Source: Halomonas huangheensis
GTDB taxonomy: Bacteria; Pseudomonadota; Gammaproteobacteria; Pseudomonadales; Halomonadaceae
Length of the DNA stretch: 64,000 nucleotides
Assembly (NCBI RefSeq): GCF_001431725.1
Contig: NZ_CP013106.1
Location: 2,046,001-2,110,000 of the forward strand
Direction of reading: 5' to 3'
Shown: in pieces, positions 57,075 through 64,000 of the stretch
Layout of the letters: each line of letters begins with the position of its first letter
Numbering within the stretch: the stretch's first letter is position 1
Translations under genes and position numbers: made by a program
The notes under the pieces: model-generated
Databases searched by the model: none
What the model was told of the DNA's origin: nothing
Seen by the model: the letters and a program-made list of their open reading frames with translations, nothing else

Positions 57075-57668
57075 CTGTGTTATCCCCAATGGCCGTGCCG
57101 ATTAATGCGCCAACCATAGCATGTTTCGAGTTCCGGCAGTGAGTGTTGGAGCACACCGAGCGGTGGGGTATGCAGCACGATGCCAGAGCGTCGTGAGAAT
57201 TTTGTAACTTAAGAAAAATTTGATCTTGCTCAGTCAGTGCGACAGAGGTTTGTCACCAATTGTTAATGTATGTTACGTTCATGGTGTTACGTGTTGCTTG
57301 CTGTGTTTGCAAAGGGTTCTTCTATTCAGCTTAAAAAGAGGGCTCGTCTATTCAGCTTAGAAAGAATTAGCTAATAGAGAGAGCTTTAGCATAAATGACA
57401 ATAAACATTCGGGCTGAGAGTGGTTTGTGACTTTTTAAAGAGTTGTGATTTTTTCGAGAGTTGCGACTTCTTTCAAGAGAAGTCTGTATGAGAAGACATC
57501 ATCCTGATCTTGCAGGCTCATTGTATCGGCACTAGTTTTTAGTAACAGCCATATCCACTAATCATAATGTAAAGAAAGCGTATATATCCCCCTGGACTTC
57601 AAGGCACAAGGTGTTCGGTCCCGAACCTATTGCTGTTTGACGATAAAGCAGGCGTCAGAGGTAATGCT
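57075..57668. promoter_or_regulatory. AT-rich leader of the trimeric adhesin with repeats
   Basis: 594 bp without a gene and clearly more AT-rich than its flanks. Two 19-bp direct repeats TCTATTCAGCTTA(A/G)AAAGA at 57321-57339 and 57347-57365 (26-bp period). Three degenerate 18-bp repeats of GTGA-TTTTT--AGAGTT type at 57427-57480. A palindrome GTTCGG-TC-CCGAAC is at 57613-57626, about 45 bp before the start. These could bind regulators or bend DNA. No sigma-70 pair is certain, although CATAAT occurs near 57563. Confidence 0.5.
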
Positions 57669-60600
57669 ATGAATCAAGTCTTCAGAATCATCTGGAACCG
57701 CACATTGGGTCGCTTTGTCATTGCCTCTGAGATGGCGCGTTCCTCGGGTAAGTCGACGGTGTCGCGGGGCATTGCCGGTGGTGTCATTCTGAGTGGCGTG
57801 CTCGCCATGGGGTTGGGCGGCAGTGATGATGCCTTGGCTCGGAAGTTCGCCAACGATGGCGCCACTTGTAATTCGAGTGGGGGGTCAACGGAGGTAGGCC
57901 GACTAACCACTGGGGCAACAAATAGCGATCCTGTGGATGGTTCCGGCACCTACTCTACGGTGGCAGGATGTAATGCCGACGGTAACAATCAACTCGCGGC
58001 GACGGCTTATGGCACATTCTCCGAGGTAAGGGGCGCTGGCGGTCTTGCTGTCGGCTTCAATAGCCAGGCGACCAAATGGGCCACCGCGCTCGGCCTGGAA
58101 ACCCGTGCGACACAGACGGCGGCTACCGCTCTGGGCTTTGGTAGCCAGGCCACGGCACTCAACGCGATTGCGATCGGTGCTGCCGGTGGGGATGGCACAA
58201 CGCCGCTGTCGGTGGCGAATTCGACCATTGCCTCCGGCTCGCATTCCATCGCCATCGGTGCTGATAACGTCCGTGGTGCGCAGGCAAAAGGGAAAAGTTC
58301 CATTGCGCTGGGTGGACAGGCTTTGGCAGCGGGGGCGGGAGATATCGCGATTGGCCAGGAAGCCACGGTATTCGGAAGGGATGATGGTATTTCCGCTGTT
58401 ACCATTGGGTTCAAGAGCAATGCGATGGGGGCTGCGGCCACGGCATTGGGGAATAGCACCAATGCCTCTGCGGACTTCTCTCTGGCTCTGGGAAATTTTG
58501 CGGCCTCAAGTGCTCGTAACTCGGCAGCGGTTGGTAACAGCGCGTCTGCCAGTGGTGTTGGTGCTTCCGCATTCGGTAACTTCTCCAGTGCTCAGGGGCC
58601 CAATGCCACGGCGTTGGGGGGCGGTGGTGAGCCTGGGTCCTTCCAGGGGGCGCAGGCACTCGCCGGTGGTGCAACGGCGATTGGCGGTAACGCTGTGCGT
58701 GGCGCCAGTGCGGACGGTGTCAACAGTATTGCCGTGGGAGGAGAGGCCACGTCGAGTGGTGTCGATGCCATTGCGATAGGCACCGGTTCCATCGCTTCAG
58801 GCAATCAGTCGATCAGCATTGGTTTGCGTAATGACGTCAGTGGTACGGGAAGCGGCGCGATCGGTGATCCGACCACGATCACAGGGGCTGGCTCCTATTC
58901 GCTGGGCAACGACAACACCATTGCTGCCGATAACGCCGGCACCTTCGGTAATGACAACGTCCTCGGCGCTGATGCCGATGGCAGCCGCATTATCGGTAAT
59001 GCCAATGGCACTTCAACCACGCCGATCTCTGCAGCCGACGCTTTCATCATCGGCAATAATGCCGATGTGACCGTCGACGGTGGCGTGGCATTGGGTAGTG
59101 AGTCGGTGGCGGATACTGCCGGTGGGGTCGCCGGATATGACCCGTTGACCGGGGCTGCGAGCACAGACATCACCAGCACATGGCTGAGCACAAATAGCGC
59201 CATCAGTGTCGGTGATGCCGATAACGATGTGACTCGTCAGATCACCGGGGTTGCCGCAGGTACTTCGGACACCGACGCAGTCAATATCGCCCAGCTAAAG
59301 GCCAGTGAAACGCACTACTACAGCGTCAACGACAATGGTGTGCAGGGCGGCAACTACGCCAACGATGGCGCCACCGGCATCAATGCGATTGCCTCGGGTG
59401 TGGATGCGTCGGCAACGGCGGATGGCGCTATCGCGATGGGCAGTGGCGCCGAAGCATCCGCGCTTCGTGATGTCATGATCGGTGATGGTGCGGGTGACAA
59501 TGCTGGCACCGGTGGGCGAGACAACATTGCTATCGGCGGATTTGCGGGCCAGGGGCGTGGAGATAGCGGTAGCTTCAATGTGGCCACTGGTTTCATGGCC
59601 GGCCAGAACGTTACTGGAAATAACAATGCCGCATACGGCCGTTCGGCCGGCCAGAACGTGGAAGGTAGCAATAATCTCGCCCTTGGCACGGGTGCTGGGC
59701 GTGGTACCGATCCCTCGCTTCGGCTAGAGGCTGACCGCACGGTATCCATCGGTAACGGGGCACTGGCCTCGGCTGACGACGCCATCGCGATTGGCTCGGG
59801 CGCGCAGGCCAATGGTTTGCAGGCCATCAGCATTGGTACCGGCAACCAGGTGGATGGCGACAACTCCGGTGCGATCGGCGACCCGACCACGATCACCGGG
59901 GATGGCTCCTATTCGCTGGGCAACGACAACACCATTGCTGCCGATAACGCCGGTACTTTCGGTAATGACAACGTCCTCGGCGCTGATGCCGATGGCAGCC
60001 GCGTTATCGGTAATGGCAATGGCACTTCAACCACGCCGATCTCTGCCGCCGATGCCTTTATCATCGGCAACAATGCCGATGTGACCGTTGATGGTGGCGT
60101 GGCATTGGGCAGTGAGTCTGCGGCGGATACTGCCGGTGGGGTCGCTGGATATGACCCGGTGACTGGTGGTGCGAGCACTGACACCACCAGCACATGGCTG
60201 AGCACACGTAGCACCATCAGTGTCGGCGATGCCGATAACGATGTGACGCGTCAGATCACCGGGGTTGCCGCAGGCACCTCGGACACTGACGCGGTCAATG
60301 TCGCGCAGTTGAAAGGTGTGGAGGACCTCGCTACCTCCTCACTGACCTTCGCTGGTGATGGTGGTACCAACGTCGAGCGTCAACTCGGTGAGACTCTCAA
60401 CATCACCGGTGGTGCCACAGGCGCGCTGACCGATGGCAATATCGGCGTGGTCGGTGATGGCACCGACACTCTCGCGCTGCAACTTGCCGAAGATATCGAC
60501 CTTGGCGCCAATGGCAGTGTCACCGCGGGCGACAGCCTGCTCGATACCAACGGCCTGACGGTGGACGATGGCGCGGGCAATGTGGCCTCCACTACGGCCA

Positions 60601-63434
60601 CCGGTACCACGGTAACCGACGGCACCACCACCACGGCGATGACGGCGGGTGGCCTGACCAGCGGCAATATCAATCTGGACGGCACCAGCGACGAGATCAC
60701 CGGCCTGTCCAACACCACACTCACCGATCCCGGCTTCGCGACGGAAGGCCGAGCAGCCACCGAGGAGCAGTTGGATCTGGTCAACCAGACCGCCAAAACC
60801 GGTTGGAACCTGACCGCCGAGGGTGCCGATGGTACCAATGTGGCGCCGGGCGACACAGTGGATCTGAGCAACAGCGATGGCAACCTGGTGATCGCCAAGA
60901 ACGCCACCGATGGTGCTCAGGAAGACGTGACCTTCGAGCTGGCCGACGATGTCACGGTGGATAGTGTCACCGCGGGCGACAGCCTACTCGATACCAACGG
61001 TCTGACGGTGGACGAAGGCGCGGGCAACGTGGCCACCACCACGGCCACCGGCACCACGGTAACTGACGGTACTACCATCACGGCGATGACGGCGGGAGGC
61101 CTGACCAGCGGCAATATCAACCTGGACGGCACCAGCGACGAGATCACCGGACTGTCCAACACTACGCTGACTGATCCCGGCTTCGCGACGGAAGGCCGAG
61201 CAGCCACCGAGGAGCAGTTGGACCTGGCCAGTCAGAACCTGACCGATCAGGGGCTGAACTTCGCCGGTGACAGCGGTACCGATGTGCACCGCGATCTGGG
61301 GCAGACGCTTAACCTGAATGGCGGTGCGGATGCCAGCGGCAACACCAATATCAGCACGGTGGCCAATGGCACGGATGGGCTCGCGATCGTGATGACCGAT
61401 CAGCCGACCTTCGGCGATGTGACGGTCAATACCGGGGGTGGCGGCACCATCAACGAGCTGAGCAACCTGACCTTCGACCCGGATAGCTTCACCTCCGGGC
61501 AGGCGGCCACCGAGGATCAACTGGCCGCGGTCAGCGATGTGGCCAACACCGGTTGGAACCTGACCGCCGAGGGCGCCGATGGCACCAATGTGGCACCGGG
61601 CGACACGGTGGATCTGAGCAATACCGACGGCAACCTGGTGATCGCCAAGAACGCCACCGATGGTGCTGAGGAAGACGTGACCTTCGATCTGGCCGACGAC
61701 ATCACGGTGGATATCGTCACCGCAGGCGATAGCCTGCTCGATACCAACGGCCTGACGGTGGACGATGGCGCGGGCAATGTGGCGAGCACCACGGCCACCG
61801 GCACCATGGTCACCGACGGTACCACCACCACGGCGATGATGGCGGGAGGCCTGACCAGCGGCAATATCAACCTGGACGGCACCAGCAACGAGATCACCGG
61901 CCTGTCCAACACCACGCTCACCGATCCCGGCTTCGCGACGGAAGGCCGAGCGGCTACCGAGGAGCAGTTGGATCTGGTCAACCAGACCGCCAACACCGGC
62001 TGGAACCTGACCGCCGAGGGCGCCGATGGCACCAATGTGGCGCCGGGCGACACGGTGGATCTGAGCAATACCGACGGCAACCTGGTGATCGCCAAGAACG
62101 CCACCGATGGTGCTCAGGAAGACGTGACCTTCGATCTGGCCGACGACATCACGGTGGATAGTGTCACCGCGGGCGACAGCCTACTCGATACCAACGGCCT
62201 GACGGTGGACGATGGCGCGGGCAACGTGGCCACCACTACGGCCACCGGTACCACGGTAACCGACGGCACCACCACCACGGCGATGACGGCGGGAGGCCTG
62301 ACCAGCGGCAATATCAATCTGGACGGCACCAGCGACGAGATCACCGGCCTGTCCAACACCACGCTCACCGATCCCGGCTTCGCGACGGAAGGTCGTGCGG
62401 CTACCGAGGAGCAGTTGGATCTGGTCAACCAGACCGCCAACACCGGCTGGAACCTGACCGCCGAGGGCGCCGATGGCACCAATGTGGCGCCGGGCGACAC
62501 AGTGGATCTGAGCAACAGCGACGGCAACCTGGTGATCGCCAAGAACGCCACCGATGGTGCTGAGGAAGATGTGATCTTCGATCTGGCCGACGACATCACG
62601 GTGGATAGCGTCACCGCGGGCGACAGCCTGCTCGATACCAACGGCCTGACGGTGGACGATGGCGCGGGCAATGTGGCCTCCACTACGGCCACCGGTACCA
62701 CGGTAACCGACGGCACCACCACCACGGCGATGACGGCGGGAGGCGTGACCAGCGGCAATATCAATCTGGACGGCACCAGCGACGAGATCACCGGCCTGTC
62801 CAACACCACACTCACCGATCCCGGCTTCGCGACGGAAGGCCGAGCAGCCACCGAGGAGCAGTTGGATCTGGTCAACCAGACCGCCAACACCGGCTGGAAC
62901 CTGACCGCCGAGGGCGCCGATGGCACCAATGTGGCGCCGGGCGACACGGTGGATCTGAGCAATACCGACGGCAACCTGGTGATCGCCAAGAACGCCACCG
63001 ATGGTGCTGAGGAAGGCGTGACCTTCGATCTCGCTGACGATGTCACGATCGGCAACAGCCTGACCATCAACAACGGCCCGACGCTCAATGACAACGGCAT
63101 CGACATGGGGGGGGACAGGATCACCAATGTCGGCGGGCCAACGAATGGAGGCGATGCAGTCAATCTCGACTACTTCAACGAGAACAAGGCTCACTACTAT
63201 AGCGTCAATGATGGCGGTACCCAGGGAGGGAACTACGCCAACGATGGCGCCACCGGCATCAATGCCATTGCCTCGGGTGTGGATGCGTCGGCAACGGCGG
63301 ATGGCGCTATCGCGATGGGCAGTGGCGCCGAAGCATCCGCGTTTCGTGATGTCATGATCGGTGATGGCGCGGGTGCCAATGCTGGCACCGGTGGGCGGGA
63401 TAACATAGCCATTGGTGGCTCGGCAGGCCAGTAA
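57669..63434 (+). CDS. Trimeric autotransporter adhesin, 5' part up to an in-frame TAA
   Basis: 1921 residues. Extended signal peptide region at 1-24 (MNQVFRIIWNRTLGRFVIAS) with a hydrophobic core and cut near DDALA. YadA-type head repeats (SxAIGx, ATALGx) follow, with necks (SDTDAVNIAQLK), then stalk units of 149 residues. The ATG at 57669 has AGAGGT upstream and starts the ESPR signature, so the earlier ATG at 57630 is rejected. The frame ends with TAA at 63432-63434 in the middle of a repeated head block, without the membrane anchor. Reading continues in frame with the same repeat type to the window end. As it stands, the product would be exported but not anchored. Confidence 0.85.
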   Translation: MNQVFRIIWNRTLGRFVIASEMARSSGKSTVSRGIAGGVILSGVLAMGLGGSDDALARKFANDGATCNSSGGSTEVGRLTTGATNSDPVDGSGTYSTVAGCNADGNNQLAATAYGTFSEVRGAGGLAVGFNSQATKWATALGLETRATQTAATALGFGSQATALNAIAIGAAGGDGTTPLSVANSTIASGSHSIAIGADNVRGAQAKGKSSIALGGQALAAGAGDIAIGQEATVFGRDDGISAVTIGFKSNAMGAAATALGNSTNASADFSLALGNFAASSARNSAAVGNSASASGVGASAFGNFSSAQGPNATALGGGGEPGSFQGAQALAGGATAIGGNAVRGASADGVNSIAVGGEATSSGVDAIAIGTGSIASGNQSISIGLRNDVSGTGSGAIGDPTTITGAGSYSLGNDNTIAADNAGTFGNDNVLGADADGSRIIGNANGTSTTPISAADAFIIGNNADVTVDGGVALGSESVADTAGGVAGYDPLTGAASTDITSTWLSTNSAISVGDADNDVTRQITGVAAGTSDTDAVNIAQLKASETHYYSVNDNGVQGGNYANDGATGINAIASGVDASATADGAIAMGSGAEASALRDVMIGDGAGDNAGTGGRDNIAIGGFAGQGRGDSGSFNVATGFMAGQNVTGNNNAAYGRSAGQNVEGSNNLALGTGAGRGTDPSLRLEADRTVSIGNGALASADDAIAIGSGAQANGLQAISIGTGNQVDGDNSGAIGDPTTITGDGSYSLGNDNTIAADNAGTFGNDNVLGADADGSRVIGNGNGTSTTPISAADAFIIGNNADVTVDGGVALGSESAADTAGGVAGYDPVTGGASTDTTSTWLSTRSTISVGDADNDVTRQITGVAAGTSDTDAVNVAQLKGVEDLATSSLTFAGDGGTNVERQLGETLNITGGATGALTDGNIGVVGDGTDTLALQLAEDIDLGANGSVTAGDSLLDTNGLTVDDGAGNVASTTATGTTVTDGTTTTAMTAGGLTSGNINLDGTSDEITGLSNTTLTDPGFATEGRAATEEQLDLVNQTAKTGWNLTAEGADGTNVAPGDTVDLSNSDGNLVIAKNATDGAQEDVTFELADDVTVDSVTAGDSLLDTNGLTVDEGAGNVATTTATGTTVTDGTTITAMTAGGLTSGNINLDGTSDEITGLSNTTLTDPGFATEGRAATEEQLDLASQNLTDQGLNFAGDSGTDVHRDLGQTLNLNGGADASGNTNISTVANGTDGLAIVMTDQPTFGDVTVNTGGGGTINELSNLTFDPDSFTSGQAATEDQLAAVSDVANTGWNLTAEGADGTNVAPGDTVDLSNTDGNLVIAKNATDGAEEDVTFDLADDITVDIVTAGDSLLDTNGLTVDDGAGNVASTTATGTMVTDGTTTTAMMAGGLTSGNINLDGTSNEITGLSNTTLTDPGFATEGRAATEEQLDLVNQTANTGWNLTAEGADGTNVAPGDTVDLSNTDGNLVIAKNATDGAQEDVTFDLADDITVDSVTAGDSLLDTNGLTVDDGAGNVATTTATGTTVTDGTTTTAMTAGGLTSGNINLDGTSDEITGLSNTTLTDPGFATEGRAATEEQLDLVNQTANTGWNLTAEGADGTNVAPGDTVDLSNSDGNLVIAKNATDGAEEDVIFDLADDITVDSVTAGDSLLDTNGLTVDDGAGNVASTTATGTTVTDGTTTTAMTAGGVTSGNINLDGTSDEITGLSNTTLTDPGFATEGRAATEEQLDLVNQTANTGWNLTAEGADGTNVAPGDTVDLSNTDGNLVIAKNATDGAEEGVTFDLADDVTIGNSLTINNGPTLNDNGIDMGGDRITNVGGPTNGGDAVNLDYFNENKAHYYSVNDGGTQGGNYANDGATGINAIASGVDASATADGAIAMGSGAEASAFRDVMIGDGAGANAGTGGRDNIAIGGSAGQ
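58857..60315 (+). repeat. Long direct repeat in adhesin head (about 450 bp, two copies)
   Basis: Segments beginning at about 58857 and 59871 are near-identical: both encode AIGDPTTITG, GNDNTIAADNAGTFGND, DAFIIGNNADVTVDGG and a DTDAVN neck. Another segment at 59313-59552 (YYSVNDNGVQGGNYANDGAT) recurs at 63192-63431. Confidence 0.9.
61561..62901 (+). repeat. Three tandem 447-bp stalk units in the adhesin
   Basis: The segment starting TGACCGCCGAGGG recurs at 61561, 62008, 62455 and 62902, exactly 447 bp (149 codons) apart. An earlier partial unit begins at 60811. Copies differ at only a few positions, so they can recombine and change stalk length without a frame change. Confidence 0.93.
63107..63114 (+). 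repeat. G8 homopolymer in the adhesin coding sequence
   Basis: Eight G in a row within the codons for Asp-Met-Gly-Gly-Asp-Arg. The frame is intact here. A slip of one G would end the frame early, so this is a potential phase-variation tract. Confidence 0.85.
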
Positions 63435-64000
63435 CGCGGCGCCAATGGCAGCTTCAATGTGGCCACGGGTTTCACGGCAGGCCGGAACGTTACCGGCAAC
63501 GCCAATACCGCGTACGGTCGTATGGCCGGCCAGAACGTGGAAGGTTCCGAGAACCTGGCTTTCGGCACGGCTGCTGGGCGTAACGTGACAGGCTCGGACA
63601 ACGTCGGGATCGGTCAAAATGCTGGGGAGGGCGTGGACGGCATCAACAACCTTGCAATCGGCCATGAGACTGGACGATCGGTAACCGGGAGTCAGAACGT
63701 TGGCTTGGGGATTAGCGCTGGTGCCGGGGTTACTGGTTTCAATAACGTGGGTGTCGGGGCGCTTGCGGGTGGGTCCTCCGAAGGTGATTACAATGTCGGG
63801 GTTGGTGAGAGGGCCGGTCGGATTGTGACTGGCGACAGCAATGCGGCTTTAGGCCATTTTGCGGGTAATCGAGTAACCGGTAGCGACAATGTAGCCATTG
63901 GACACTATGCGGGCACCCAGGTGCATGTCGACCCGGCGCTTCGGGTTGAGGCTGACCGTACGGTATCCATCGGTAACAGGGCCGTAGCCATGGCCGACGA
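63435..64000 (+). pseudogene. In-frame continuation of the trimeric adhesin after the TAA
   Basis: 188 open codons follow the TAA in the same frame, encoding the same kind of repeats (GSFNVATGFTAGRNVTGN, GRMAGQNVEGS, LRVEADRTVSIGN) seen upstream at 59521-59760. In the upstream copy the codons at this point are GGG CGT; here they are TAA CGC. The rest of the adhesin, presumably with the YadA anchor, would lie beyond the window. Either a nonsense mutation, a suppressed stop or a sequencing error. Confidence 0.75.

Noticed and set aside
62114..63665. Long minus-strand frames (349 and 494 codons) opposite the trimeric adhesin
   Set aside because: They mirror the GC-rich repeat codons of the plus-strand adhesin, have repeat-derived sequence and no family motifs or ribosome binding site.

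Overview
The window looks like chromosomal DNA of a high-GC, salt-adapted gammaproteobacterium, most likely a member of the Halomonadaceae (Halomonas-like). This is inferred from the housekeeping genes (argF, grxD, rnt, argG, nth, metG, thiI), a carnitine/betaine catabolism block with a BCCT transporter, and overall protein character. No rRNA, tRNA or CRISPR was seen. Most genes are on the minus strand.

Layout. (1) 0.2-6.4 kb: an orphan type VI secretion effector module. It runs VgrG, then a toxin-less paralogue, a PoNe-type DNase effector and a PoNi-type immunity protein, joined by 8-nt and 4-nt overlaps. (2) 6.8-25 kb: a five-gene operon for a 4025-residue DUF4347/VCBS adhesin, a TolC-like lipoprotein, two HlyD-type adaptors and a fusion of an M50 (site-2-protease-like) membrane domain with a HlyD domain. 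No ABC ATPase is present. (3) 25.3-42.3 kb: a quaternary-amine/basic-amino-acid catabolic region with three GlxA-type (DJ-1 plus AraC) regulators. One polycistron links a 2-oxoglutarate dioxygenase, an HD-domain protein, AruI-like and AruH-like enzymes and a polar amino acid ABC transporter, with four successive ATGA stop/start overlaps. Next to it are gamma-butyrobetaine hydroxylase, a BCCT carrier and the carnitine pathway genes cdhC-cdhA-cdhB. (4) 42.7-57 kb: mostly housekeeping genes, with a periplasmic rhodanese/TsuA-like sulfur cluster, an orphan soluble RnfB-like ferredoxin and several small unknown genes. (5) 57.7-64 kb: a trimeric autotransporter adhesin (ESPR signal, YadA-type head/neck repeats). 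Its frame is cut by an in-frame TAA at 63432 but stays open, with the same repeats, to the window edge.

How parts fit together. In region 3, gamma-butyrobetaine hydroxylase would make L-carnitine. CdhA, CdhC and CdhB would then convert it to glycine betaine, a compatible solute and carbon/nitrogen source. The neighbouring dioxygenase/HD pair resembles the TmpA/TmpB type of oxygenase pair, which also ends at glycine betaine. Its tight coupling to arginine-transaminase-type enzymes is unexplained and is one of the two most interesting points in the window. The other is the ATPase-less adhesin export/anchoring locus. Short tandem repeats of about 13-20 bp in leaders and gene junctions recur across the window and form a pattern that the gene annotation does not explain.
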